Counted from the first letter of the stretch, positions 32,972 to 41,789 are shown. The stretch is 64,000 bases of DNA from Novosphingobium resinovorum (GCF_001742225.1 NZ_CP017079.1:3285-67284), one strand, 5' to 3'. Numbers and translations: made by a program. The notes: a model not told the origin generated them from the letters alone.

Positions 32972-33754
32972 ATGACCACTTCCATAGGCGCCGTGCTGCG
33001 TAGCACTGGCCTCGCCAAGATCGACCGCGCCTTGCTAGCGCGTGCCGAAAAACCGCGCGTCAAAGTCTGGGCCGGCAGCATCGCCGTAGGCCACGAGAAG
33101 CGGGCGAAGGCCTACACGCCGATCCGCAATGCTCGCCAGATGCGCGAGATGATCGAAGCCGCAAAGCTCTACGAGCGGCAGACGCTCGCGCAGCGGCGGA
33201 CAACCACGCCGCGCATTCGTAACGGTGCGATCGGACAGGCCGGCATCCAGATTATCGAGTTCCTGGCCCGCGTCATCGACTATAGCACCGGCGCGTTGTT
33301 CCCCAGCCTTCACACCATCATGGAGGGAACCGGCCTCAGCAAAAATTGCGTCGTTCAGACGCTTTCGCGCCTCAAAGAGGCGCGCATTATCGACTGGTTC
33401 CGGCGCTACGAGCCGGTTCCCGATCAAGAAGCGCAAGGCGCTGGCCCGCGCATCAAGCAGGCCACGAACGCCTATCGCTTCCTCTTCCCCGCCTTCCTCT
33501 CCAAAATCTTCGCCGCTCGCCGCCGTCGCGGCATCGCGGCTGACCCAGCCCCCGCTTGCGAACAGTATCGCCAGATCGAGGCGGCGCGCGACATGGAGCG
33601 CATGAGGGATCAGCTGCCCCTATGGGAGCTAACCCGTGAAGAGCGGGACAAGCGCGAGCTGGCCGATATTCTCGCCAGCTTGGGCGAAGCGATTGAGGCG
33701 AAAGAACGTGAGTCATCCGCAAGTGAAGATAACCGGCGGAGATATTTATATTGA
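32972..33754 (+). CDS. Winged-helix protein, candidate replication initiator of replicon B
   Basis: A 260-residue basic protein. The middle (QAGIQIIEFLARVIDYSTGA, LFPSLHTIMEGTGLSKNCVV, QTLSRLKEARIIDWFRRYEP) is a clear winged-helix DNA-binding fold, of the kind found in plasmid Rep proteins and in HTH replication factors. The ATG at 32972 has GGGAGG upstream. The antisense-type control region in front and the primase-like gene behind support a replication role, but the exact family is not certain. Confidence 0.65.
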   Translation: MTTSIGAVLRSTGLAKIDRALLARAEKPRVKVWAGSIAVGHEKRAKAYTPIRNARQMREMIEAAKLYERQTLAQRRTTTPRIRNGAIGQAGIQIIEFLARVIDYSTGALFPSLHTIMEGTGLSKNCVVQTLSRLKEARIIDWFRRYEPVPDQEAQGAGPRIKQATNAYRFLFPAFLSKIFAARRRRGIAADPAPACEQYRQIEAARDMERMRDQLPLWELTREERDKRELADILASLGEAIEAKERESSASEDNRRRYLY

Positions 33755-33865
33755 ATGGCCCTAGTCGGGCCATGCGCGATATTGGCATATATCCCGGCCG
33801 TTTGCCCGCCTCCGTGAAATGTGTATAAATCCCAATGTAGGGATACCGTTGACGAAAGAAGTTCG

Positions 33866-34747
33866 ATGCAGATGGACGTCGAAGCACGCGCACGTCGGAT
33901 CGTAGCGGATATGGGCGGCCACTGGCGCGGCTCATATGGCATGGTTTGCTGCCCAGCCCACAACGACCGCAATCCGTCGCTCCAAGTCACCCCCGGCAAG
34001 AAGGCCGTCCTGTTCAAATGTTGGGCCGGTTGCAGCCAGGAAGCCGTATGGTCCGCGCTCAACAGCCGCAAAATCAATCGTCACACCAGCGGCGAGACGG
34101 TCGATCGCGCGCCTGAACCCTCGCGCCGGAAGCTCGCCCTGCAACTATGGGATTCCGCCGTGCCGATCGCGGGCACCGCGGCTGAACGCTATCTGCGTTC
34201 GCGCGCAATCGACCCGACCGGCCTCAAGGTTCGCTTCGCACCGCGCTGCATCGTTGGCCCGCCCGATGCCCGCGAAGAGCATCCTGCCCTTCTCGTGCCG
34301 TTCGAGGCCGATGAAGGCATAATCGCCGTGCAGCGGATCTTGCTCGATCCAGCAACCGGCGAGAAACGCTACCATGCGGCGCTGCGCGAGGCGAAATTGA
34401 CGCTTGGCCTGGTCCGACATGCCGCCATGCGGATCGGCGGCCAGCCACCCGGCGACGTGCTGCGCCTCGCGGAAGGCTTCGAGGAAGCCGTTTCCGTGTC
34501 CCAGCTTAGCGCCGGGAAATTTAAGGTATGGGGCGCGGGCGGCATTCGCCGCTATGGCCTGATCGCGATCCCCGAACGCATCCGCAAAATCGTCATCTAC
34601 TCGCAACACGGCCAGGAAGCGGCACAGGCCATAGAGGACGCGCGCGGCCACCTCACTGCCAACGACCGCGAATTGAAAATCATCCTCCCGCCAGCCCCGG
34701 CGCCGATGGACTGGAACGACATTCTTCAGGAGAAAGCCAGGTGCTGA
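33866..34747 (+). CDS. CHC2 zinc-finger / Toprim-like plasmid primase homologue with altered Toprim site
   Basis: A 293-residue protein. The N-terminal zinc finger has CCPAHNDRNPS and FKCWAGC (Cys29, His32, Cys52, Cys56). The C-terminal Toprim-like domain keeps the glutamate in LAEGFEEAV (about 203), but the usual Asp-x-Asp strand reads IYSQHGQEAA (about 246-248 SQH), so the metal-binding acidic pair is missing. It lies next to the candidate rep gene. It may bind DNA without priming, or it may use other residues. The start at 33866 is the first with a ribosome-binding stretch (GAAAGAAG). Confidence 0.75.
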   Translation: MQMDVEARARRIVADMGGHWRGSYGMVCCPAHNDRNPSLQVTPGKKAVLFKCWAGCSQEAVWSALNSRKINRHTSGETVDRAPEPSRRKLALQLWDSAVPIAGTAAERYLRSRAIDPTGLKVRFAPRCIVGPPDAREEHPALLVPFEADEGIIAVQRILLDPATGEKRYHAALREAKLTLGLVRHAAMRIGGQPPGDVLRLAEGFEEAVSVSQLSAGKFKVWGAGGIRRYGLIAIPERIRKIVIYSQHGQEAAQAIEDARGHLTANDRELKIILPPAPAPMDWNDILQEKARC

Positions 34748-35331
34748 TCCGAGGTTTCAAAAAATGGCCGCGAAATCAGCAAATCGCGTTGCCGATTCTC
34801 TCTGTTTTCGCGTTCGGTGCGCTGTTCAATCAGATGCAAGCAAGGAATAGCGAGCCAGTTTCGATCCACGTCGAGAACCCGCGCATTATCGACGGCGATA
34901 CGCTCGAAACGCTCGATAAAAAGCGGGTGCGGTTGTCGGGAATCGATGCGCCGGATGAGGACGGTAAGGGCAATGTGCCCAAGATCGCAGCGCAGCTCTA
35001 TTTGGAAGAGCTGGTGAAGCAAAATGGCGGCATGGATTGCACCAGCGATTTTCAGGACGAAAAGCTGACGATCGAGCCGATATGCAACACGCGGCGGACA
35101 AGCTGGGGCCGGTCTAACCTGTCGTGCCGGTTTCGGTCGAATGGGGCATCTGTTTCGGCAACGATGGTGCGCCATGGATATGCCGTTGATTACAGGCAAC
35201 ATTCAGGGCTGGCCTATGCCCGTTTCATGAAAGATGCAGCCGACGAGCGGCGAGGCCTTTGGGGTGTCGATTACGAGGCGATGAGGAATCTGGCGATCGA
35301 GAGGGGCCAGTTGCCGAACAAGTGCAAATGA
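34741..35331 (+). CDS. Membrane-anchored staphylococcal-nuclease-like protein
   Basis: A 196-residue protein. The GTG start (34741) overlaps the end of the primase-like gene. A hydrophobic anchor (IALPILSVFAFGALF) precedes an SNase-like domain with RIIDGDTLETLDKKRVRLSG, GIDAPDED, a MVRHGYAVDY block and ADERRGLWG. SNase homologues cut DNA or RNA with Ca2+. The position on the outside of the inner membrane suggests action on incoming or periplasmic nucleic acid, which is inference. It has four cysteines. Confidence 0.8.
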   Translation: MLIRGFKKWPRNQQIALPILSVFAFGALFNQMQARNSEPVSIHVENPRIIDGDTLETLDKKRVRLSGIDAPDEDGKGNVPKIAAQLYLEELVKQNGGMDCTSDFQDEKLTIEPICNTRRTSWGRSNLSCRFRSNGASVSATMVRHGYAVDYRQHSGLAYARFMKDAADERRGLWGVDYEAMRNLAIERGQLPNKCK

Positions 35332-35447
35332 TCGGAGCCGGGAACCTGCCCTATTCCACCCCACGGCTGCGCCGCGCGGCTCCACGGAGCCAGCAAAGCC
35401 GTCTCCGCCCATTCGGGTGACGGTCAGGGCTATAAGGGAAGATTAGC

Positions 35448-35768
35448 ATGAATGATGCGATGCGAACGACGATGCAGGCCGCGCCCAGGCACAGTGCATC
35501 GCCGCGCGTCGAGGCAATCGCGGCATGGCTGATCGCCGCGCTCATTCTCGCAGGCGGCGGTATCGTTGCACGCCTGATCGTCGATTATCCGCGGCTCCTG
35601 CCGAACAGCTATATCGGCTTCCTTATCTACCGCGCTGGACCCACGATTGCGCTGCTATGGGCCTGTGCCGGCGCTGCGATCGCGATCAATGCCGCGACGA
35701 CACGCCTGATGCTCTTGTCCGCATTGTGCGGATCAATCGTTGCGGTTCTCGCTCTCGCCATTCTCTAG
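35448..35768 (+). CDS. Small integral membrane protein
   Basis: A 106-residue protein with three hydrophobic segments (IAAWLIAALILAGGGIVARL, TIALLWACAGAAIAI, LMLLSALCGSIVAVLALAIL). No family recognised. It ends 12 bp before the region where L1 leader copy 1 begins. No partner is obvious. Confidence 0.6.
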   Translation: MNDAMRTTMQAAPRHSASPRVEAIAAWLIAALILAGGGIVARLIVDYPRLLPNSYIGFLIYRAGPTIALLWACAGAAIAINAATTRLMLLSALCGSIVAVLALAIL

Positions 35769-35780
35769 CCGCTAAATGTG

Positions 35781-36050
35781 CGGCCCTGGGCCGCGCCTTG
35801 CCGGTGGTGGCAGCTGCCACCGGGGGGGAACACCAAGGGCACCCGCCCTTTCGTTCCCGAAGCATAATCGACAGGACCGGGTTGCTCGACAAGTTCGGCC
35901 AGTTCCGGCGCGCTCACGCGCGCCGGGGCCTCCCTAGTCGCGCCGCCCGCACCACTCCCATCGATTTTGCTTCCCCCTCCCCATCCCGCGCTTCGCCAGC
36001 GGGTCAGAGCCGCAGGCCGCAGGCAGCGGCTTCGCCTAAAGGAGTGAAAA
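35781..36050 (+). promoter_or_regulatory. L1 leader, copy 1 (before the ParB-like gene)
   Basis: About 270 bp almost identical to 37938-38206 and 40828-41100. Conserved parts in order: GGTGGCAGCTGCCACC palindrome, hairpin AAGGGC-ACCC-GCCCTT (35835-35850), GACCGGGTTG, hairpin with 9-bp arms CCGGCGCGC (35905-35926), GCCCGCACCACTCCC, a pyrimidine-rich stretch, CCCGC...GCGGG, AGCCGC...GCGGCT, then AAAGGAGTGAAAA and ATG. Confidence 0.85.
35806..35821. repeat. GGTGGCAGCTGCCACC palindrome, site 1
   Basis: A perfect 16-bp palindrome at the start of L1 copy 1, 38 bp after the stop of the upstream gene. Confidence 0.85.
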
Positions 36051-37826
36051 ATGACCATCCAGACCATCCAACTGAACAAGCTGGCGCTTTCCGACCTCAA
36101 CGTGCGGAAGGTGAAGCCCAAGGAAATTGAAGCCCTCGCAGCCGACATTCAGGCGCGGGGCGTGCTGCAAAACCTGATCGGCTATGATGAGGACGGCAAG
36201 ATCAAGATTTGCGCTGGAGGGCGGCGCTACCGGGCCTTGAAGCTGTTGCAGAAGGCAAAGACCATCCCCGGCACTTTCGAGGTTCCCGTTGAAATCCGCA
36301 GCAAGGACGAGGCGCTGGAAATCTCTCTTGCCGAGAACGCGCAGCGTGAGGACATGCACCCCGCCGATGCCATCGCCGCCTATCGGGCGATCATCGACAG
36401 CGGCAAAGACGTTGACGATGTTGCAGCATCGTTCGGCGTCTCCCCCGCCTATGTCCGCCGCGTGTTGAAGCTGGCGGCGCTGCACCCGACCATTCTCAAA
36501 GCCTTCCAGAAAGACGAAATCGGCATGGGCGCGGCGCAGGCTTTCGCGCTGACAGACGATCAGGACCGCCAGCTTGAGGTTTTCAAGCGCACCGGCGACA
36601 ACGCCCACCAAATCCGCGCCATGCTCACCCAGGAGAAGGTTGCCGATACCGACAAGCATTTTCGCATTGTAGGCGAGGAAGCCTATTGCGCCGCAGGCGG
36701 CACCTTCACCACCGATCTTTTCGGAGAACGTCGCTATTGCGATGATGCGGGCCTTGTCATGGACCTTGTGCAAGATCGGCTCGACGCCATCGCCAAGGCG
36801 GCGCGCGAAGATGGCTGGCGCGATGCAGAAGGGCAGCTCTACCGGCCTGATTCCTACTGGATGCGCGGCCATCTGGAACCCGCTGGCGAGCGCCATCCGA
36901 CCGAGGAAGAAACCGCGCAGCTGGTCGAGATCGAGGCGGCAATCGCCAAGCGGGAAAGCGAGGTGGACGAGGACGAGCACGACTATGACGACGAGTTGCG
37001 CGCCCTGACCCGCAAGCAGGACGCTATCGTATCGGCTTGCCGCGTCTTCACCGCCGAGCAGAAGGCCGAGCACTCGCTTATCGTCTTCATCGGGCATGAC
37101 GGTATCGAACAGGTTGCGTTCACGCGCAGCGCCAAGGGCACCGCCGCCGATGGCCCCAAGCCTCCCCGGCCCGACTACTCGCAGAAGGTCATGGATCAGC
37201 TGGGCGGCATCCGCACGATGGCGGTTCGGGAAGCCCTTGCCAGCGACCCGGAGCTGGCGCTGGACGTGCTCTTGACGGGCCTATTGGGGCAGGTTCGCGG
37301 CAACTCCTATTCGTGGCAACAAGCCGCCGAAATCACCGCCGAGAAGAACCGCTTCCATGTTGACGAGGCGATCATGGGCCATTCCACGATTGCCGACATT
37401 GACGAAATCGCGGGGGCCGATCTTGCCCGCTTGGCCGAGACACCCACGCTGGACGACATGCGCCAGATGGACAGCGAAGCGAAATTGCGGCTGCTGGCCT
37501 ACTGCGTGGCCTCGCAGATCACGAGCCTTTCGTTCCATAGCGACCGCGACCGCCAGCTGGCGCAGATCGTCGGGGCCGCGCAGATCGACATGGCCGACAA
37601 GTGGGAACCCAATCAGGTATTCTATGACCAGCTTAGCAAGGCCACGCTCTTGAAGCTGCTGGCCGAAGGTTGCGGCAACGACGCCGCAGAGAATTGCCAG
37701 ACCATGAAGCGCTCTGATCTTGCCTTGACGGTCAACGAGCGCCTTGCGGGGCGGCGCATCCTGCCCCCCGCCCTTCGACCCTCTGCCTTGCCCGATGCCG
37801 CTGATAGCGAAAGCCAAGCGGCATGA
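36051..37826 (+). CDS. ParB-like nuclease-domain protein of the leading region
   Basis: A 591-residue protein. The N-terminal ParB/Srx domain has CAGGRRYRALK (57-64) and AENAQRED (94-101), then a KorB-like HTH (DVAASFGVSPAYVRRVLKL). A long C-terminal region of unknown fold has acidic stretches (EVDEDEHDYDDEL). Large ParB-like proteins of this type are common in conjugative leading regions and are not the partition ParB, which is encoded at 55572. It is the only gene behind L1 copy 1 and ends before a GGTGGCAGCTGCCACC site. Confidence 0.85.
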   Translation: MTIQTIQLNKLALSDLNVRKVKPKEIEALAADIQARGVLQNLIGYDEDGKIKICAGGRRYRALKLLQKAKTIPGTFEVPVEIRSKDEALEISLAENAQREDMHPADAIAAYRAIIDSGKDVDDVAASFGVSPAYVRRVLKLAALHPTILKAFQKDEIGMGAAQAFALTDDQDRQLEVFKRTGDNAHQIRAMLTQEKVADTDKHFRIVGEEAYCAAGGTFTTDLFGERRYCDDAGLVMDLVQDRLDAIAKAAREDGWRDAEGQLYRPDSYWMRGHLEPAGERHPTEEETAQLVEIEAAIAKRESEVDEDEHDYDDELRALTRKQDAIVSACRVFTAEQKAEHSLIVFIGHDGIEQVAFTRSAKGTAADGPKPPRPDYSQKVMDQLGGIRTMAVREALASDPELALDVLLTGLLGQVRGNSYSWQQAAEITAEKNRFHVDEAIMGHSTIADIDEIAGADLARLAETPTLDDMRQMDSEAKLRLLAYCVASQITSLSFHSDRDRQLAQIVGAAQIDMADKWEPNQVFYDQLSKATLLKLLAEGCGNDAAENCQTMKRSDLALTVNERLAGRRILPPALRPSALPDAADSESQAA

Positions 37827-37876
37827 CGGCATGGGGAGCGCGCTTCACTCCCGCGCTCCCCGCAAACTTGCGGGGC

Positions 37877-37892
37877 GGTGGCAGCTGCCACC
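37877..37892. repeat. GGTGGCAGCTGCCACC palindrome, site 2
   Basis: A perfect copy, 50 bp after the ParB-like gene, inside CGGTGG...CCACCG. Confidence 0.85.
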
Positions 37893-37937
37893 GCACCCAT
37901 TTTACAGAACGCAGCCGGTAAAATCGGCCGCGTATAA

Positions 37938-38206
37938 TGAGCGGCTAGGGCCGCGCGTTGCCGGTGGTGGCAGCTGCCACCGGGGGAACACCAAGGGCAC
38001 CCGCCCTTTCGTTCCCGAAGCATAATCGACAGGACCGGGTTGCACGCCAAGTTCGGCCAGTTCCGGCGCGCGCGAGCGCCGGAGCCTCCCTAGCCGTGCC
38101 GCCCGCACCACTCCCATCGATTTTGCTTCCCCCTCCCCATCCCGCGCTTCGCCAGCGGGTCAGAGCCGCAGGCCGCAGGCAGCGGCTTCGCCTAAAGGAG
38201 TGAAAA
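37938..38206 (+). promoter_or_regulatory. L1 leader, copy 2 (before ardC)
   Basis: About 270 bp nearly identical to copy 1. The large hairpin keeps a 7-bp stem (CCGGCGC / GCGCCGG, 38063-38082) although its loop differs, so pairing is conserved better than sequence. It contains palindrome site 3 at 37966-37981 and ends AAAGGAGTGAAAA before ATG 38207. Confidence 0.85.
37966..37981. repeat. GGTGGCAGCTGCCACC palindrome, site 3
   Basis: A perfect copy at the start of L1 copy 2. Confidence 0.85.
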
Positions 38207-39079
38207 ATGGCTAAGGAAACGAACCGGATCGACATTTATCAGGCCGTCACCGACGACATTCTTGCGATGCTGGAAGCGGGCACCAAGCCGTGGGTGAAGC
38301 CGTGGAGCGGTGGGCCGACCATTCCGCTCCGGCACAATGGGGTCGCCTATCGTGGGATCAACGTCCTCAGCCTTTGGGCCAGCGCTATGCGTCAGGGCTT
38401 CGCCTCGCCCTATTGGCTGACCTTCAAACAGGCGTTGGAGCTGGGCGGCAATGTCAGGAAGGGCAGCAAGGGAACCACCATTGTCTATGCCAACAAGCTT
38501 GTCGTGAAAGACTCCGAGACGGACAACGAGCGCGCCATTCCGTTCTTGAAACGATACACGGTTTTCAATGCCGATCAGGTCGAAGGACTGGACGGCAAAT
38601 ATCCCGCGCCCGCCCCGATCATCACCAATCCCGAAACCCGCGACGTTGAGCTTGAAGTGATGTTCTCTCGCATCGACGCAACCGTTCGCATCGGCGGATC
38701 GCAAGCCTATTACCACACCCGCGACGACTATATCCAAATGCCCGCTTTTGAAGCGTTCCATTCCGCCGACGACTACTATGCCACGCTTGCGCATGAGGCC
38801 GTGCATCATGCAGGGCATGAAAGCCGCCTCAACCGAAAAACCCTGATTTCAACGAGTCGCGCCGACTATGCGAGGGACGAACTCGTGGCCGAGCTGGGCG
38901 CATCCTTCATCGGCGCGATTGTCGGTTTCAAGGTCGAGGAACGCGAAGACCATGCCGCGTATATCGAGCACTGGTTGACCGCGCTCCGCAACGACAAGCG
39001 CGCCATTTTTGAGGCAGCCCGCGAGGCGCAGAACGCCGCCGACTACCTGTTGGCGATGATGACCGACCAAGCGGATTGA
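38207..39079 (+). CDS. ardC: ArdC-family antirestriction protein
   Basis: A 290-residue protein. The N-terminal ssDNA-binding domain has KPWVKPWSGG and YRGINVLSLW. The C-terminal zincin-like metallopeptidase domain has HEAVHHAGHESRLNR (HExxH at about 196-200) and ELVAELGASFIGA. ArdC protects incoming single-stranded DNA from host restriction and is a hallmark of leading regions. It is expressed behind L1 copy 2 and followed by a strong stem-loop at 39103-39128. Confidence 0.92.
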   Translation: MAKETNRIDIYQAVTDDILAMLEAGTKPWVKPWSGGPTIPLRHNGVAYRGINVLSLWASAMRQGFASPYWLTFKQALELGGNVRKGSKGTTIVYANKLVVKDSETDNERAIPFLKRYTVFNADQVEGLDGKYPAPAPIITNPETRDVELEVMFSRIDATVRIGGSQAYYHTRDDYIQMPAFEAFHSADDYYATLAHEAVHHAGHESRLNRKTLISTSRADYARDELVAELGASFIGAIVGFKVEEREDHAAYIEHWLTALRNDKRAIFEAAREAQNAADYLLAMMTDQAD

Positions 39080-39102
39080 ATGCCCCGCCCCGCAAAATGC
39101 AC

Positions 39103-39128
39103 GAGACGCCGCGCTTGCGCGGCGTCTC
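39103..39128 (+). terminator. Terminator-like stem-loop after ardC
   Basis: GAGACGCCGCG-CTTG-CGCGGCGTCTC is an 11-bp perfect stem, 23 bp after the ardC stop. It is followed by ATTTCAGG, so the T run is weak. Confidence 0.6.
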
Positions 39129-39227
39129 ATTTCAGGAAAGTGAAATATGGGGGGCTACTCAATGTGGTTTATATACAAATCCCGACATGTTAACTATGGG
39201 CGGGAGCAGGTCGTTTTTAGGTGCAAA

Positions 39228-39488
39228 ATGGAAAATATCATCGACACCTACAGGAATCGCATCAAGGCGATGGGGTATGAGCCGCGTCGGCAGGAAGACA
39301 TTCCTGACGTGATGGCAGCTTATTGCGAAGCAATCGCAAATTGCAAGATTGAAGGACTTGAATTGGTTTCGGATGACCACTCTTTTTGTTTGCTGTTGGT
39401 CGAAACCCAAATTCCCGTCGATGTGGCGATTGGTCTGGCGCAGGACTACAACCGTGATGTTCTGTCCCGCCAGAAACTTGCTGCATGA
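39228..39488 (+). CDS. VbhA-like antitoxin of the adjacent Fic protein
   Basis: An 86-residue protein. Residues 38-43 are NCKIEG, a variant of the Fic-inhibitory motif (S/T-xxx-E-G) that keeps the key Glu-Gly. The helices on either side (DVMAAYCEAIA, VDVAIGLAQDYNRDVL) fit the VbhA fold. The gene directly precedes the Fic gene with no gap, as in VbhA-VbhT pairs. ATG 39228 has TTAGGTG upstream; the frame is open to an ATG at 39147, which is an alternative start. Confidence 0.75.
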   Translation: MENIIDTYRNRIKAMGYEPRRQEDIPDVMAAYCEAIANCKIEGLELVSDDHSFCLLLVETQIPVDVAIGLAQDYNRDVLSRQKLAA

Positions 39489-40772
39489 TTGGTGAGCGAC
39501 CCTTACACCTGGCGTAACAGCGACGTTCTTCGGAACAAGCTGGGAATCCGCGCCGATAATATTCTCAAGGAGCGAGAAGCTTTCTTCTCGGTTGTCCGGC
39601 ATGGCGAGCTGATTGTGCAGCGCGCCATGCCGGCGACGAATGCGCGCGAGTATCGCGAACTGCACAATCATCTGTTTCAGGATGTATATGATTGGGCGGG
39701 GCGCTTTCGGACTGTGGACATAAGCAAACCCGGCAGCACTTTTGCGCGAGCGCACTTCATTGCCCGCAGCATGGAGCACGAATTTAAGCAGCTGCCCGAC
39801 CTCCAAACCCTCAAGTCGATGGATCGTGATCGCTTTGCCGATACCATGGGACGGCATATCTCCGAATTAAATGCCGTTCATCCGTTCCGTGAGGGCAATG
39901 GTCGTACCATGCGGCTGCACTTGCAGCTACATTCCCTTGCGGCCGAAAAATTCGTCTCGATCCAGGCAATGGGGCCGAAGGACTGGATGGAGGCGAGCCG
40001 CGATAGCTTCCATACCGGAAATCACGCCTCCCTCGCCAAAGTTATCCGTGATGCCATGCCCCTCGAACAGAGCCGCGTCGAGCCAGCGCGCGGGCCAGCG
40101 GGCATCGCGTTTCCGCCCTCGATGGAATCTCTCATGCCAGCTGGCGAACGGCGCGCTATGAGCATCGAGCAAGCCAAGGATCAGATCAGCCGTTACTTAC
40201 CTACTGCGCAAACCGTTGCGTCGCGGCAGTATGAGCAGCTTAACCGGATCGCGGAAACGTCCGCTGACATGCGCCAGCTAGCCGCCCGTTCTGCGCAGGA
40301 ACTCGCCTTTTTCCGTGATCCCAAAGGGCCGATGCACCACCTTCAACTGATCGAACAGCGCCGCTATCATCAAATCGAAGTCAGTTGGTCCGAGGGCATG
40401 GACCCGCTGCAACGAGTCCGCGCCATCAGCGCGGGCACTGCTGATTTCCTTTCGAAAATGACCGACCGCGACATTCAGGCCGCCGATCGCGTGCTACGTC
40501 TGCAAGTCATGCCTCCCGGCGTCAGTCAGGTTGATCTACGCCTTGCCGCGCAATTCGAGAAAAACTCGCCTGAGCAGAACCGGGCCGATGCCAGGTTCGC
40601 GCAATTCCAGCTGGCCATTGATAAGCGCGTCGCCACAGCTACCGAGCGCGGCGCATCGAAGGAACAGCTGGCGCAGATCGTCGAAAGCGCAAAGGCGCAT
40701 GTCGCCGCAACATTGCGCGAAGGCAAATCACCGACACAGGCGGCCGAGAAATCAAAGGACCGCGAGCGCTGA
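39489..40772 (+). CDS. Fic-family AMP-transferase toxin with long C-terminal extension
   Basis: A 427-residue protein. The Fic domain is N-terminal, with the complete active-site motif HPFREGNGRTMR (131-142). The region before it has YRELHNHLFQDVYDWAGRFR, as in VbhT/Doc-like Fic toxins. After about residue 200, a helical extension (IEQAKDQISRYLPTAQTVA ..., VMPPGVSQVDLRLAAQFE) resembles the C-terminal transfer-associated regions of VbhT-like proteins, but no BID domain is certain. It starts at TTG 39489 or GTG 39492 right after the antitoxin gene. Confidence 0.85.
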   Translation: MVSDPYTWRNSDVLRNKLGIRADNILKEREAFFSVVRHGELIVQRAMPATNAREYRELHNHLFQDVYDWAGRFRTVDISKPGSTFARAHFIARSMEHEFKQLPDLQTLKSMDRDRFADTMGRHISELNAVHPFREGNGRTMRLHLQLHSLAAEKFVSIQAMGPKDWMEASRDSFHTGNHASLAKVIRDAMPLEQSRVEPARGPAGIAFPPSMESLMPAGERRAMSIEQAKDQISRYLPTAQTVASRQYEQLNRIAETSADMRQLAARSAQELAFFRDPKGPMHHLQLIEQRRYHQIEVSWSEGMDPLQRVRAISAGTADFLSKMTDRDIQAADRVLRLQVMPPGVSQVDLRLAAQFEKNSPEQNRADARFAQFQLAIDKRVATATERGASKEQLAQIVESAKAHVAATLREGKSPTQAAEKSKDRER

Positions 40773-40805
40773 AAATGAGCGGCCAGGGCCGCGCGCCTAG
40801 TAGTC

Positions 40806-40870
40806 TGTCAGCTGCCACATAGGATCGAGCGGCCCAGGGCCGCGCCCCGTCAGTAGTGGCAGTTGCCACC
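40806..40870. repeat. Two degenerate GGTGGCAGCTGCCACC sites (site 4)
   Basis: CTGTCAGCTGCCACA (40806-40820) and AGTGGCAGTTGCCACC (40855-40870) are imperfect copies at the start of L1 copy 3, after the fic gene. Confidence 0.65.
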
Positions 40871-41100
40871 GGGGGGAACACCAAGGGCACCCGCCCTTTC
40901 GTTCCCGAAGCATAATCGACAGGACCGGGTTGCACGCCAAGTTCGGCCAGTTCCGGCGCGCTCCCGCGCGCCGGGGCCTCCCTAGACGCGCCGCCCGCAC
41001 CACTCCCATCGATTTTGCTTCCCCCTCCCCATCCCGCGCTTCGCCAGCGGGTCAGAGCCGCAGGCCGCAGGCAGCGGCTTCGCCTAAAGGAGTGAGGAAA
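40828..41100 (+). promoter_or_regulatory. L1 leader, copy 3 (before the DUF3768 operon)
   Basis: About 270 bp nearly identical to copies 1 and 2. The large hairpin has 9-bp arms CCGGCGCGC (40953-40974) and a TCCC loop, against TCAC in copy 1. It ends AAAGGAGTGAGGAAA before ATG 41101, two bases longer than the other copies. Confidence 0.85.
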
Positions 41101-41490
41101 ATGGAAGCGACAACTGACCAGATCGCCACCATCGCGGCGCTGAACGACATTGCGCGGCGAACGATGGGTGTGACTTGTCGCACCGTGATTACGCAAGGCA
41201 TCGCGGCGCTGGACGAGAACACGCAGTCCGACATTCTCAAGATGATCGAGGGCTTTGAGGATTTCACACCCGACAACGACCCGCACGGCGAGCATGACGC
41301 CGGTTTCCTTTATCGTGATGTGATCGGCCAATGGCATACCCGCTGGACTGACGACAGCACGCGCCCAGCCCTCTCGGTCATGTGGAAGTTCGACTATTAC
41401 GACCGCGATCTTGAATTTGGCAGCGCCGAACCGTGGAATCCCGATGCCACAACCCGCGTGCTCACCATTCTCCTAACCAGTGAATATTGA
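41101..41490 (+). CDS. DUF3768 domain protein
   Basis: A 129-residue protein. It fits DUF3768: an N-terminal helix (IAALNDIARRTMGVTCRTVITQGI), then GFEDFTPDNDPHGEHDAGF and a beta-rich end (SVMWKFDYYDRDLEFGSAEPWNP, shown in part). Function unknown; it is common on alphaproteobacterial plasmids. It is the first gene of a five-gene run (41101-42804) behind L1 copy 3. Confidence 0.75.
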   Translation: MEATTDQIATIAALNDIARRTMGVTCRTVITQGIAALDENTQSDILKMIEGFEDFTPDNDPHGEHDAGFLYRDVIGQWHTRWTDDSTRPALSVMWKFDYYDRDLEFGSAEPWNPDATTRVLTILLTSEY

Positions 41491-41501
41491 GGGAGGCCAT
41501 C

Positions 41502-41789
41502 ATGACCAAATCGCCCCCGGTTATCGAGCTTAGCTGGCGTGATGAGAATTATGGTTCCGTCTGCGCCGTCGCCGCTTTCCGCAACTATGCGGGCACACTG
41601 GATTGGAGCGACCGCACCCACCAGCGGTTTCGCGGATGCCTGAAACGTGCAGGCTTCGCGTTCCATTGGGGGCGATGCAGCTATATCGCCACCAGCGGCA
41701 CCCGCGAAGAGAGGCAGCACGCCCTTTGTGACGAGCTGGCCCGCGCAGGATTCCAGATCGACAGCGGCGACGTGAGGGCAGAGGCATGA
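41502..41789 (+). CDS. Small hypothetical protein
   Basis: A 95-residue protein (VIELSWRDENYGSVCAVAAF, YIATSGTREERQHALCDELA). No family recognised. The ATG at 41502 follows GAGGGAGGCC. It is the second gene in the DUF3768 run, and its stop overlaps the next start. Confidence 0.55.
   Translation: MTKSPPVIELSWRDENYGSVCAVAAFRNYAGTLDWSDRTHQRFRGCLKRAGFAFHWGRCSYIATSGTREERQHALCDELARAGFQIDSGDVRAEA

Noticed and set aside
32782..33003. 73-codon frame overlapping the candidate rep start, possible leader peptide
   Set aside because: It could be a coupled leader peptide as in some antisense-controlled plasmids, but the codons cover the hairpins and no ribosome-binding site is clear. Not annotated as a gene.
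35781..41100. L1 leaders as CRISPR or as ends of a composite transposon
   Set aside because: Copies are about 270 bp, spaced by different genes of unequal length, always in direct orientation and ending at a start codon. No transposase, target duplication or regular spacing is present.
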